Below, one piece after another: positions 27,757-37,210 of a DNA stretch of 64,000 nucleotides. The stretch is from Bacteroidetes bacterium ADurb.Bin174 (GTDB taxonomy: Bacteria > Bacteroidota > Bacteroidia > Bacteroidales > Paludibacteraceae), in assembly GCA_002070265.1 (NCBI GenBank), contig MWCX01000018.1, positions 1 to 64,000 of the forward strand, given 5' to 3'. The notes below the pieces were generated by a model, which saw only the letters and a list, made by a program, of their open reading frames with translations, was not told the DNA's origin and did no database searches. The position numbers and the translations under genes are program-made. Every line of letters begins with the position of its first letter. The stretch's first letter is position 1.

Positions 27757-28740
27757 CTACTTCGGAGTAAAACCCATTTTATTGAACAACACATAGTGCT
27801 CTCTGGTGCTGGGAGCATCACCCATAAACTCTAAATTCTCCAGACTACAAAGAATTCCGAAAGGAATCTCTTTGCCGTACTCAAGTTTTACACTGCCCAC
27901 TTTTGCCCCGTTGACAATCCATTTTACAAAATACTTATGGTCATTCGTTTCTGAAATTGACAACCTTAAATCATGCCATTTCCCGCTTTGTATCGGCTGA
28001 ATGCTTAGATATTCAGGGTTAAGTTGCGAAGTGATATACATCAGTACTTCATCGTCTTGTGCGTTGACTGCACTTCTCGCTGCAGCTGTACCGGAACCTA
28101 TTTCAAAGTCCAGTTCATGTTCATCATCATAGTACAGAAAAGCCCCGATACTTACCTGACTATTCATTTCCATAGGCGGTATATATACTCTCCAGTTATA
28201 CTCTCCTGTTGTATGATCTTGTGTCACAGCTCTTATCTTGGGGCGCTGTCTGGTACCTGATTCTGTCCATATACGAATATTCCCGTCCCGAAAATCGTAG
28301 AGAGTTTTCCCATAAGTCAGTTGAGACGCATCTGTCCAGTTTGTTGTCCAACTTGCGTAGTCATACCCTAAGTTTGCATCCCAAGAAATAGGTCCATAAT
28401 GACCGGATGTATTTATATTTACATTTTTTACCGTATGTCCGTTGCCGTCAAAAACTCCCGTAAAAGCCGGCGCTCCAATGGGTGTCCAAAGCAGATGATT
28501 TAAATCAATATCGGTAACCAATTGAAAGTGTGCAGACAAAAAACCATTTGCTTTTGCCTCTTCGGTTGATAAATAGGCTAATTGTTCGGCTGTTTCTATC
28601 AGGTATGGGTCACTTGTGGTTCCATTTCCTTTTACTATCTTGCTGATTTGCCCACTCCATACCGAGGTTTTACTTTGAGAACTTAAGTAACCCCCCAAAC
28701 AGAAAATCAAGATTGCTACGATAAAAAATTTTTTATTCAT
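27757..28740 (-). CDS. Secreted GH16-like/concanavalin-fold protein, paralog 2
   Basis: This 327-residue tandem paralog of the neighbouring gene is clearly similar along its whole length. Its signal peptide is MNKKFFIVAILIFCLGGYLSS. The N-terminal module is better preserved (GNGTTSDPYLIETAEQLAYLS, DIDLNHLLWTPIG, FDGNGHTVKN). The C-terminal domain holds WRVYIPPME, IGAFLYYDDEHELDFEIGSG with the E-x-D-x-E pattern, and a conserved end EHYVLFNKMGFTPK. It is the first gene of the minus operon and starts 55 bases after a good promoter candidate. Expression is likely controlled by the divergent hybrid regulator (inference). Alternative: a non-catalytic laminin-G-like binding protein. Confidence 0.72.
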   Translation of the reverse strand: MNKKFFIVAILIFCLGGYLSSQSKTSVWSGQISKIVKGNGTTSDPYLIETAEQLAYLSTEEAKANGFLSAHFQLVTDIDLNHLLWTPIGAPAFTGVFDGNGHTVKNVNINTSGHYGPISWDANLGYDYASWTTNWTDASQLTYGKTLYDFRDGNIRIWTESGTRQRPKIRAVTQDHTTGEYNWRVYIPPMEMNSQVSIGAFLYYDDEHELDFEIGSGTAAARSAVNAQDDEVLMYITSQLNPEYLSIQPIQSGKWHDLRLSISETNDHKYFVKWIVNGAKVGSVKLEYGKEIPFGILCSLENLEFMGDAPSTREHYVLFNKMGFTPK

Positions 28741-28794
28741 TTTTAAAATTTGTAGTTGGATAATACACAGCTTTAAATGTGATCAAGATTGAGA

Positions 28795-28822
28795 CAAAAA
28801 TAGATTATTATTTCTGAAACAA
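28795..28822 (-). promoter_or_regulatory. Candidate promoter of the GH16-like/susCD operon
   Basis: Read on the minus strand, TTG at 28822-28820 is followed by 17 bases and then TATTTTTG at 28802-28795. This fits the Bacteroidota -33/-7 pattern with a short spacer. It lies in the 202-base divergent gap beside the regulator gene, where the regulator would be expected to bind. Confidence 0.5.
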
Positions 28823-28908
28823 TGTATTTAAACGTCCAATAAAAATCAACCTAAATCCGAAACAGGAGTGTTTTTAAACAAAACAGATGATTTAACGATT
28901 GTTTTTTA

Positions 28909-28916
28909 TAAATTTG
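28909..28916 (+). promoter_or_regulatory. Candidate -7 box of the hybrid regulator gene
   Basis: TAAATTTG matches TAnnTTTG. It lies 27 bases before the ATG at 28943, which supports that ATG over the upstream GTG at 28868. No convincing -33 box is visible. Confidence 0.4.
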
Positions 28917-28942
28917 TCCAATCAAATTCGCATCGAAAACAC

Positions 28943-31900
28943 ATGTTATACCGGTATCCAATATCATTAGCTGTTTCATTGTTTCTATGCATACTGTCCA
29001 TACATGCTGCAGAAACCGATTACTATTTTAAACAAATTTCATTGGAGCAAGGGCTTACTCAATCCCGCGTACAAAGCATATTGCGTGATAAGCAAGGAAT
29101 TATTTGGATTGGGACAAAACACGGATTGAATAGCTTCGACCAATTTGAATTAACCACCTATTTGTATAATAAGAACGAGAAAAACGGACTGCCCGATAAC
29201 TTTATCCGTTTTATAGCCGAAGATGAGAGTTCACTGATTTATGTCTCTACCAATAAAGGAGTGGTTATCTATGATCGTATCAAGAAAACATTTACGCCAA
29301 TACTGTATCAAGGAGAACCTTTTCAGGCTTGGTCTTTTTACATGGAGAAAGATAAAATTATTTTTGGCGGCGAGTACAGAATGTTGTATGCATACTACTT
29401 TGACTCGGCCAAAGTAGCGCCCTATTTAACCAAGCCCTCACCAATAAAGGAAGACAGAATTTATAATATTTACAAAGGGACGGACAATCGACTGATCTTA
29501 TCCACAAAAAGAGACGGAATATGGGCACTTAATACTCAAACCAAACAATTTGAGCCATATCCCTTTTTTACACAAAAAGAAATAAATACCATTTTCCTGG
29601 ATTCAAAAAACCGGCTGTGGATCTCTGTTTACAACAATGGTGTGGTTTGCTTTGATCCGGACGGAAACAAAGTGGTGGAACTTAACACCAAAAACTCCAA
29701 TCTAAGTAACGATATTGTGTTTGATTTTTTGGAAGTGCAGGACCAAATTTGGCTCGGAACCGATGGCGGCGGAATCAATATTTATGATGTTAACACAGGA
29801 AAAACCAGTGTGCTAAAACATGAGCCAGGGGAACCCAATCATCTCCAATACAATTCCACGTATTGCCTCTACAAAGACGCAGACGATAACATCTGGGTAG
29901 GAACCATAGTAGGTGGATTGTTGGGGTTAAAAAAAGTTTTTATCAAAACATTCAAAGACGTCTCTTTTAATAATCCCCACGGACTAAGTGAGCGTGCCGT
30001 AGTAACCGTTTATCAGGAAGATGACTCGAAACTTTGGATTGGCACCGATGGCGGGGGACTGAATTTATTCCATATTGAGCGTGAGTTGTTCACACATTTC
30101 AAGGCAACTGCTGATGACAAAATAACGGCTATTGCTCCATATTCTGAAAATGAATTGTTGCTATCCTGCTTTAACAAAGGGCTTTATCTTTTCAATAAAA
30201 AAACAGAACAGATCCGGCCCTTCGATTTAATAAGCCCCCAACAATTAAAAAAAGAATTTTCTTATGGCGATTTAGTAAGCATCTACTCCACAAAAAATGA
30301 GCTGTTGATACTCGGGCAACACATCTATTCTATCGACCGGATATCTAAGCAATCAAAAATCATAGATAACCCGAAGCTCAATATCAACCGGAAAGCGGCA
30401 CTAAGGGTAGTGGGCGAAAAAGCGGGTGAACTTTATCTGTTGGGTATGAGTGATATACTCGTGATCCCTCTCTCCAGAAACAGTTTGCATGTACTTGTGT
30501 CAGCGCCCGAAGGGGTAGAATTTACCTCTGCTTGCCGCGATGAAAACGGAAATTTCTGGATAGGAAGTAATGACGGACTTTTTATGTACCATGAAAAAGA
30601 GCATCAACTGACCGCTATTCCTACTAATTTGTTTTCCAACATTTCGCAACTGATGCCCGACAAAAAAGGGCGACTGTGGATCGGAGCGCAGAATATGCTG
30701 TTTGTCTATATTATTGCCGAACAACGATTTGTCATTTTAGGCGAATCCGATGGTGTGCCGGTCAATGAGCTGGCTTTCAGTCCCTATGCCATGCAAGGTG
30801 ATTATTTGTTTATAGGCGGAAACATGGGATTGGTAAGAATAAATAACGACATTGTGTTTGATGTGACAGATAATCCGGAATTAAATCTAAGCAGTATTGA
30901 ATTAGATGGAATTTCAATTTTAGACCGGCTGGAAGGGAACAAAGTAAAAATACCCTGGAATCATTCTTCCGTCAATATCAGAATTATAGTAAAAGAAAAA
31001 GACATGTTCCGTAAACATGTTTTCAGGTACAATATATCATCGGCGAGCAATCAACAAATAGAAACATACAGCAATAAACTGTTTCTGGGAAAATTACAGC
31101 CCGGGAAACATAATATTTATGTGTCGTGTGATACCCAAAGCGGTGAGTGGTCACCCGCAGAGAATCTGTTGGAAATAGTAGTAGCCATACCCTGGTGGAA
31201 AAGTTTTTGGTTTATCTCACTCTTTTCAATTCTTGTGGCAGGTGCCGTATTGTATGCGATAAAAAAGCAACTTCAAAAGAAGGAAGATAAGCTCAAATGG
31301 CAATTGAAAGAGCATGAAAACAGGCTGAATGAAGAAAAAATCAAATTTTTAATCAATATAAGCCACGAACTGCGAACACCTCTCACCTTGATTTACACTC
31401 CGTTGAAACGGCTGATAGAGAAAAAAGTTGCTCCCGAAAACGCAGAAACCGAATTAAAGAACATTTTCAAACAAACCAAGCAAATGAAGCAAGTGATTGA
31501 TATGGTACTTGATGTTCGGAAAATGGAGCTCGGCAAGGAAGAGTTGCATTTCTCAAAAGAAAACATGAACCGTTGGCTAACAGAAGTTGCTGATGCATTT
31601 GTGCCGGAATTTAACGAAAAAGAGATTAGGGTTAATTTTGATTTAGACGAGTCATTAGGTGAGATAATTTTCGATGAAAATAAAAGCAGCATTGTTTTGT
31701 CTAATCTGTTGATGAATGCATTAAAATTCTCTCCCGCAAACTCCACGGTTACTTTACGCTCCCGGCGAAAGGAAGAGCATGTACGAATAGAAGTCTCCGA
31801 CCAGGGCATGGGACTGGGCGATGTGGATATAAATCAGTTGTTTTCTCGCTTTTACCAAGGTAAACACCATGTAAAAGGGAGCGGTATAGGGCTCTCTTAT

Positions 31901-32872
31901 GCAAAAATGCTGATTGAGATGCAAGGCGGAAGTATATGGGCTGCAAACAATGAAACCGGAGGCGCCACCATTTATTTTGAACTGCCATTGCGAAAAGAAG
32001 AAAATATAATCGTAACAAGAAAAGAAGATTTGGACACAGGATCATATGCTTCAACTGATGTAACGGATGCCATCATCCAACCGGATGATAAAGACTTAAC
32101 ACCATATAGCGTGCTGATAGTGGAAGATGAATCAGACTTGCGAACTTTTTTGGAAGATGCTCTGTCCGAGTATTTCGGTAAAGTGTTTTCGGCCGAAGAC
32201 GGTCTGATAGCGCTTGAAAAAATTAAAAAACACACGCCTGATATTGTTGTAAGCGATGTGATGATGCCCAATATGGATGGTTTTCAACTTTGCAAAACCA
32301 TCAAAGATGATTTGTCCGTCAGCCACACCCCGGTTATTTTGCTTACGGCACTTAGCAATTCAGAGCATGTGATAACAGGTTACAAATTAGGTGCAGATGC
32401 CTATTTACCCAAACCTTTTGAGATGGAACTATTGGTAAGCCTATGTGCCAATCAACTGACGAAAAGGGAAAATATTCGAAAACGGTATCTTCTTGGGCAA
32501 GGCATTTCATTGCAAGAATCCACCTTTAGCAATGCCGATGAAAAATTTATGCTCAAACTGAACAAGTTTATCAATGAAAATATGCAGGAGCCTGATTTTG
32601 GGATTAAAGAACTTTTAGAAGAAATGGCGATGAGCCGCACTTCGCTTTACGACAAAGTAAAAGAACTTACAGGCTTGGGAGTAAATGACTACATCAACCG
32701 AATACGGATAGAGACCGCTTCCCGTCTTTTAATCAATACCGATATGAATATCAATGAAATAAGTGATAAAACCGGATTTAACTACCCACGCCATTTCAGC
32801 ACCCTGTTCAAAAAAATAAAAGGTATTTCACCTTCTCAATTTAGAGAAGAAAGATGCAGTCAGAGTAGTTAG
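28943..32872 (+). CDS. Hybrid two-component system regulator (HTCS)
   Basis: This 1309-residue single-chain sensor and transcription factor is typical of polysaccharide-utilisation loci. It has a signal peptide, then a periplasmic double propeller of two-component-regulator repeats (QGIIWIGTKHGLN, DNIWVGTIVGG, KLWIGTDGGGLN), then a Y_Y_Y Ig-like domain (~650-745). One membrane helix (~750-775) follows. The His-kinase core has ISHELRTP with His808, and ATPase boxes NLLMNALKFS, DQGMGLG and GSGIGLSYAK. A receiver domain has SDVMMPNMDG with Asp1105 and the Lys of YLPKPF. The C-terminal AraC-type helix-turn-helix (~1210-1305) ends with INEISDKTGFNYPRHFSTLF. It is divergent from the susCD operon and precedes the GLUG genes; both are its likely targets. 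Confidence 0.95.
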   Translation: MLYRYPISLAVSLFLCILSIHAAETDYYFKQISLEQGLTQSRVQSILRDKQGIIWIGTKHGLNSFDQFELTTYLYNKNEKNGLPDNFIRFIAEDESSLIYVSTNKGVVIYDRIKKTFTPILYQGEPFQAWSFYMEKDKIIFGGEYRMLYAYYFDSAKVAPYLTKPSPIKEDRIYNIYKGTDNRLILSTKRDGIWALNTQTKQFEPYPFFTQKEINTIFLDSKNRLWISVYNNGVVCFDPDGNKVVELNTKNSNLSNDIVFDFLEVQDQIWLGTDGGGINIYDVNTGKTSVLKHEPGEPNHLQYNSTYCLYKDADDNIWVGTIVGGLLGLKKVFIKTFKDVSFNNPHGLSERAVVTVYQEDDSKLWIGTDGGGLNLFHIERELFTHFKATADDKITAIAPYSENELLLSCFNKGLYLFNKKTEQIRPFDLISPQQLKKEFSYGDLVSIYSTKNELLILGQHIYSIDRISKQSKIIDNPKLNINRKAALRVVGEKAGELYLLGMSDILVIPLSRNSLHVLVSAPEGVEFTSACRDENGNFWIGSNDGLFMYHEKEHQLTAIPTNLFSNISQLMPDKKGRLWIGAQNMLFVYIIAEQRFVILGESDGVPVNELAFSPYAMQGDYLFIGGNMGLVRINNDIVFDVTDNPELNLSSIELDGISILDRLEGNKVKIPWNHSSVNIRIIVKEKDMFRKHVFRYNISSASNQQIETYSNKLFLGKLQPGKHNIYVSCDTQSGEWSPAENLLEIVVAIPWWKSFWFISLFSILVAGAVLYAIKKQLQKKEDKLKWQLKEHENRLNEEKIKFLINISHELRTPLTLIYTPLKRLIEKKVAPENAETELKNIFKQTKQMKQVIDMVLDVRKMELGKEELHFSKENMNRWLTEVADAFVPEFNEKEIRVNFDLDESLGEIIFDENKSSIVLSNLLMNALKFSPANSTVTLRSRRKEEHVRIEVSDQGMGLGDVDINQLFSRFYQGKHHVKGSGIGLSYAKMLIEMQGGSIWAANNETGGATIYFELPLRKEENIIVTRKEDLDTGSYASTDVTDAIIQPDDKDLTPYSVLIVEDESDLRTFLEDALSEYFGKVFSAEDGLIALEKIKKHTPDIVVSDVMMPNMDGFQLCKTIKDDLSVSHTPVILLTALSNSEHVITGYKLGADAYLPKPFEMELLVSLCANQLTKRENIRKRYLLGQGISLQESTFSNADEKFMLKLNKFINENMQEPDFGIKELLEEMAMSRTSLYDKVKELTGLGVNDYINRIRIETASRLLINTDMNINEISDKTGFNYPRHFSTLFKKIKGISPSQFREERCSQSS

Positions 32873-33209
32873 TTAACAGTTTTCAATGCGCAGTTTTCAG
32901 TTAGCAGTAAGCGGTGAGCAGCATTCCCAAACACAAAACCCGCCGTTTCAAGCCGGTCTTTGGGTGTTTAAAAGAGAAGTAAACAGACAACAACAACATT
33001 TTCCGGACAAATAAGGAGTTATTTCGGATTATTGCACCATACATTGAAATAGTAATGATGTAATTTTGGGATATATTTTTGATCAACTAATTTTTAAAAT
33101 TAATTCATTATGAAACGAACATGAACTAAGTTGATTCATTATTCACCAGAGGGAGTGATTAAATTAGTTTATTGAGAGTTCCATACAACAATTAAAAAAA
33201 ATTAAACAC
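32873..33209 (+). promoter_or_regulatory. Gap between regulator and GLUG gene 1, with candidate -7 boxes
   Basis: No gene is seen. Two overlapping matches to TAnnTTTG, TAATTTTG at 33061 and TATTTTTG at 33074, lie ~130-140 bases before the GLUG gene. A TTG occurs 27 bases ahead of the second, which is longer than the usual spacer. Confidence 0.35.
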
Positions 33210-34457
33210 ATGAAAACAAAATTACTTTTATTACTTTTTGTGCTGGTAGCAAGCACTTATTCTGTACAATCAGCAACCAGCAAATGGGATGGCACAACCC
33301 GCACAGTTTGGGCAGGTGGCGAAGGTACTCAGGAAGACCCTATTTTAATTGAATCAGCGACTAATTTGGCATATATGGCAAGTGGTGCGGCAAGAGAAGG
33401 ATTTGGGACTTATCTCAATCTCCATTTTAAACTTACCACAGACATTGACTTAAATGATCAGTTATGGACTCCTATTGACATTTTTATTGGAAATTTTGAT
33501 GGAAACGGACACAAAATCAAGGGGCTTAAAATGATAGGAACAGATGATGAAGGTACCGGATTGTTTAGGCAAGTAAACGGCTCCGGTACAGTTAAAAATT
33601 TAGGTATTGAGAGTGGTAATATCGATGGGTTGAAGTTTGTTGGAGGTATCGCAGGTTCAGTTAATGAGGGCGGAACTATAGATAAATGTTATAATAAAGC
33701 TACAATCACCGGTACGCAAATGGTCGGAGGAATTGTAGGACAATTATCCGGAGGTACCGTGTCCAACAGCTACAATAAGGGTACAATTACCGGAAATGCA
33801 TCTGTTGGTGGAGTAGTAGGAAGATATTTTTGGCAAGTATGCAGCCTCTCTAATAGTTACAATGCAGGTGTAATTGTCGGAAATCCCGCTATTGGATATG
33901 TGGGTTCGGTTGTCGGAACTTTTGCAGACGCACTCAAACCTGCGTCAGTCGTTTCTAACAATTATTACGATTTTGATGTGAATTACGACAGTAGTTTGCT
34001 GGGAATAGGTGTAGAAGGAAATCCGACAGGGGTAGATGTTTTCAACTCACCCGGTTCTACTGAGGATGGAGTACCACCAAAGACTGTAAGTGTAACCCAA
34101 AGGTCAACATCGCAGATGAAATCAACTGATATGATTACGGACTTAGGAAGCGCGTATGAATCAGACAGTAAAAATATAAATGGTGGTTATCCTGTATTGA
34201 CTTGGGAAAATCTACCCCCTACCGGGTTAGTCTACAACAAATTTGTTGATTTTCAAATTACTAAAGTAAATAATGGAATATCCATATCTGCTGATGATTT
34301 TGAGCATATTACATTGTCTGTTTACAGCATTACAGGGGTAGAAATCATCACTAAAAGCCTTAAAAATGCTGAATACATTCGTTTGACATCGGGAATATAT
34401 ATCATAAAACTTACCCGTGGGTCTCAAAAATTTGTTCAGAAAATACAAGTTTTTTAA
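33210..34457 (+). CDS. GLUG-motif secreted protein with T9SS sorting domain, paralog 1
   Basis: This is a 415-residue surface or secreted protein. A signal peptide (~1-22) is followed by the module GGEGTQEDPILIESATNLAYMAS ... DIDLNDQLWTPIDIFIGNFDGNGHKIKG, also found in the two GH16-like proteins across the regulator. GLUG-type beta-helix repeats follow (FVGGIAGSVNEGGTIDKCYNK, MVGGIVGQLSGGTVSNSYNKG, SVGGVVGRYFW; ~145-235). The C-terminal ~75 residues form a type A T9SS sorting domain (LSVYSITGVEIITKSL, then GIYIIKLTRGSQKFVQKIQVF). Export would need the T9SS, whose regulator PorX is encoded at 54.5 kb. Function is probably adhesion or glycan binding (inference). Confidence 0.85.
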   Translation: MKTKLLLLLFVLVASTYSVQSATSKWDGTTRTVWAGGEGTQEDPILIESATNLAYMASGAAREGFGTYLNLHFKLTTDIDLNDQLWTPIDIFIGNFDGNGHKIKGLKMIGTDDEGTGLFRQVNGSGTVKNLGIESGNIDGLKFVGGIAGSVNEGGTIDKCYNKATITGTQMVGGIVGQLSGGTVSNSYNKGTITGNASVGGVVGRYFWQVCSLSNSYNAGVIVGNPAIGYVGSVVGTFADALKPASVVSNNYYDFDVNYDSSLLGIGVEGNPTGVDVFNSPGSTEDGVPPKTVSVTQRSTSQMKSTDMITDLGSAYESDSKNINGGYPVLTWENLPPTGLVYNKFVDFQITKVNNGISISADDFEHITLSVYSITGVEIITKSLKNAEYIRLTSGIYIIKLTRGSQKFVQKIQVF

Positions 34458-34538
34458 AAACCTACGCTTAGTTTTATTTTCGGATAAATCAGGACAAATT
34501 TCGTATGATTGAATAACATATCTAAAAAGAATGATATA

Positions 34539-34546
34539 TATATTTG
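34539..34546 (+). promoter_or_regulatory. Candidate -7 box of GLUG gene 2
   Basis: TATATTTG matches TAnnTTTG, 46 bases before the ATG at 34592. A TTG ends 27 bases upstream. The box suggests that the second GLUG gene has its own promoter. Confidence 0.35.
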
Positions 34547-34591
34547 TGATGTCAATTAACTCTCTAAGTTTAATTTTAAAAATTATTATTT

Positions 34592-35824
34592 ATGAAAACA
34601 AAATTACTACTATTATGTTTTGTGCTGGTAGCAAGTACATTTTATGTGAAATCAGCAACCAGCGATTGGGATGGAATAACTCGCACAGTATGGGCAGGTG
34701 GCGAAGGCACTGCAGCAGACCCTGTTTTAATTGAATCAGCAGCTAACTTAGCATATATGGCAAGTGATGAAGCAAGAACCGGATTTGGAACTTATCTTAA
34801 TAAGTATTTTAAACTCACCACAGACATTGATTTAAAAAATCACGCTTGGACACCAATTTATGTTTTTATCGGAAATTTTGATGGAAACGGACACAAAATC
34901 ATGGGGCTTAATGTTACCGCGGCAGATGATAACGGAACAGGATTATTTAAGCAAGTAAACGGTACCGGTACAGTTAAAAATTTAGGTATTGAGAGTGGTA
35001 GTGTAAGCGGAGGTACAACTTACGAATTTGTTGGAAGTATCGCAGGTTCAGTTAATGAGGGTGGAACTATCGATAAATGCTATAATAAAGCCACAATTTC
35101 CGGCAAATCTTACGTAGGAGGTATTGTGGGACAATTATCCGGTGGTACCGTATCCAATTGTTATAATAGGGGTGCAATTACAGGAACAACTGCTTCCGTT
35201 GGTGGAGTAGTAGGAAGGTATTTTTGGCAACTATGCAATCTCTCTAATAGTTACAATGCAGGCTCAATTGTTGGCAATACTACTGTAGGATTTGTGGGTT
35301 CGGTTGTGGGTGCTTTTCCTGATGCACTCAACGCTTCTTCAGTTGTTTCTAATAATTACTATGATTTCGATGTCAATAGTGGCTCAGGGTTCTTGGGAAT
35401 AGGGAAGGAAGAGAGTGCTTACGGAGTAGATTCTTATACTGACACCAATAATAAAACCGTATCAGTTACCCAGAAAACAACTGCCGGTATGAAAGCAGCT
35501 GCTGTTGAATTAGGAGATGCTTATGAATCAGACAGTAAAAATATAAATGGAGGCTATCCTATTTTGACTTGGGAGAACACAATTGTTAGTGGGCTAACTG
35601 GTGACGAAGGGCTTGACTTTCAAATTAGTAAAGTAAATCATGGAATTTCTGTCTCGTCAGATAAGTTTGAGCATATCTCTATCTCTATTTACACCATGAC
35701 AGGGGTGGAAATCATCAATAAAAGCCTTAAAAATGCTGAACACATTCGTTTGAACCCGGGACTGTATATCGTAAAACTTACCAATGGGTCTCAAAAGTTT
35801 GTTGAGAAAATTCAAGTTTTCTAA
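34592..35824 (+). CDS. GLUG-motif secreted protein with T9SS sorting domain, paralog 2
   Basis: This 410-residue protein is a tandem duplicate of the preceding gene, highly similar from signal peptide to stop (for example GTVKNLGIESG, SVNEGGTIDKCYNKATI and GRYFWQLCNLSNSYNAGSIVG are shared or nearly so). The domain order is the same: signal peptide, GEGTAADPVLIESAANLAYMAS module, three GLUG-type units, spacer, T9SS type A tail ending FVEKIQVF. The most divergent stretch is the ~60-residue spacer before the tail. The two may differ in ligand, or the pair may allow recombination between copies. A hairpin follows 46 bases after the stop. Confidence 0.85.
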   Translation: MKTKLLLLCFVLVASTFYVKSATSDWDGITRTVWAGGEGTAADPVLIESAANLAYMASDEARTGFGTYLNKYFKLTTDIDLKNHAWTPIYVFIGNFDGNGHKIMGLNVTAADDNGTGLFKQVNGTGTVKNLGIESGSVSGGTTYEFVGSIAGSVNEGGTIDKCYNKATISGKSYVGGIVGQLSGGTVSNCYNRGAITGTTASVGGVVGRYFWQLCNLSNSYNAGSIVGNTTVGFVGSVVGAFPDALNASSVVSNNYYDFDVNSGSGFLGIGKEESAYGVDSYTDTNNKTVSVTQKTTAGMKAAAVELGDAYESDSKNINGGYPILTWENTIVSGLTGDEGLDFQISKVNHGISVSSDKFEHISISIYTMTGVEIINKSLKNAEHIRLNPGLYIVKLTNGSQKFVEKIQVF

Positions 35825-35869
35825 AAGGGTATTCTCCTGAAAAGGGATATTTATTAATTAACTAAAACT

Positions 35870-35902
35870 AAGCCAACTGAGTCATTATGAGATAGTTGGC
35901 TT
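35870..35902. terminator. Hairpin between convergent genes
   Basis: A 9-base perfect stem AAGCCAACT/AGTTGGCTT with a 15-base loop lies between the GLUG gene and the convergent palmitoyltransferase gene. It could serve both strands. Confidence 0.5.
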
Positions 35903-35945
35903 GATTATGTTTAAATTTAACGAATTTCCTGAACGTGAAAGTGCT

Positions 35946-37130
35946 TTAAATAACCCCCAACGCCCTTGCTGCCTTTGCGATTTTTTCTACAGACTCATCA
36001 ATCTGCTCGAAGGTATGCGTCGCCATCAAGGAATAACGAATCAAAGTATCTTCAGAGCGGACTGCCGGCGATACTACCGGGTTGATGAATACTCCATCAT
36101 TCATCAACATTGTCGTCAGCATAAACGTTTTGGTATTATCACGTACATACAAAGGAATAATAGGTGTTTCCGAAAATCCCGTATCAAATCCCAGTTGAAC
36201 GAATTGAGATTTTGCCCGCTCGGTATTTTCCCAAAGCTTCTTCTGTCGCCAGGTTTCTTCTTTCATGACGTTAAGTGCCTCTATCACACAGGCTGTAGAA
36301 GCAGGAGTGATGGATGCACTGAATATCAGCGTTCGTGAATGGTGTTTTAAAAAATTGATGATATTTTCATCTGCGGCTATAAATCCGCCGATGGTACCCA
36401 AGGATTTGCTGAAGGTACCCATGATCAGGTCTACATCTTCGATAACATTGAAATGTTCGCATACACCTGCTCCTGTTTTACCAAAAACACCAAGGGAGTG
36501 AGCTTCGTCCACCATAATGGAAGCATTGTATTTTTTCGACAAAGCTACTATTTCAGGCAGTTTTACAACATCTCCTTCCATACTGAAAACTCCATCCACA
36601 ACAATAACTTTTGTCTTTTCCGGTTCGCACTTCTTGAGCAAGCGTTCCAAATCCTCCATGTTGTTATGTCTGAATTTCAGTTGCTTCGAAAAGGATAATC
36701 TTTTCCCTTCGATGATGGAAGCGTGATCGGAATCATCAAAAATCAGATAGTCTTCACGACCTGTGAGACAAGGAATCACACCGGCATTAACGGAAAAGCC
36801 CGTGGCATAAACCAAAGTGGCTTCTTTTCCGACTAATTGAGCCAGCCGATGTTCCAACTCTATGTGAATGTCTAAAGTTCCGTTTAAAAACCGCGATCCG
36901 GCACAACCGGTACCGTATTTTTCAATGGCTTTAATGGATGCCTCTTTTAAACGTGGATGGTTGGTAAGTCCCAAATAACTGTTGGACCCAAACATTAAAA
37001 CCGGTTTTCCGTTGATGCTTACTACTGTGTCCTGATCAGACTCAATAGGGCGGAAATAGGGATAAACGCCTTGAGCCATAGCCTGTTGAGGAGCATCGTA
37101 TTGCCCCAGTATTCTACTTAATTGACTCAT
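35946..37130 (-). CDS. spt: Serine palmitoyltransferase (alpha-oxoamine synthase family)
   Basis: This 394-residue PLP enzyme belongs to the alpha-oxoamine synthase family and probably condenses serine with palmitoyl-CoA to 3-ketodihydrosphingosine, the first step of the sphingolipid synthesis typical of Bacteroidales. Marks are SNSYLGLTNHPRL near 50-62, GSRFLNGTLDIH near 78-89, DSDHASIIEG, VDEAHSLGVFG with the PLP-contacting Asp, and GTFSKSLGTIGGF with the Schiff-base Lys. The internal signature is also compatible with 2-amino-3-ketobutyrate CoA ligase or KAS/BioF relatives. The leader (YDAPQQAMAQGVYPYFRPIES) resembles Bacteroides SPT. It is followed upstream by an acyl-CoA dehydrogenase gene on the same strand. 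Confidence 0.8.
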   Translation of the reverse strand: MSQLSRILGQYDAPQQAMAQGVYPYFRPIESDQDTVVSINGKPVLMFGSNSYLGLTNHPRLKEASIKAIEKYGTGCAGSRFLNGTLDIHIELEHRLAQLVGKEATLVYATGFSVNAGVIPCLTGREDYLIFDDSDHASIIEGKRLSFSKQLKFRHNNMEDLERLLKKCEPEKTKVIVVDGVFSMEGDVVKLPEIVALSKKYNASIMVDEAHSLGVFGKTGAGVCEHFNVIEDVDLIMGTFSKSLGTIGGFIAADENIINFLKHHSRTLIFSASITPASTACVIEALNVMKEETWRQKKLWENTERAKSQFVQLGFDTGFSETPIIPLYVRDNTKTFMLTTMLMNDGVFINPVVSPAVRSEDTLIRYSLMATHTFEQIDESVEKIAKAARALGVI

Positions 37131-37210
37131 AATATCAATGAGAAATTAAAATTCAACCGCAAAGATACTGCTTTTTTCTTGAAAAGGTAATTTCTGTAAT
37201 TAGACTAATA

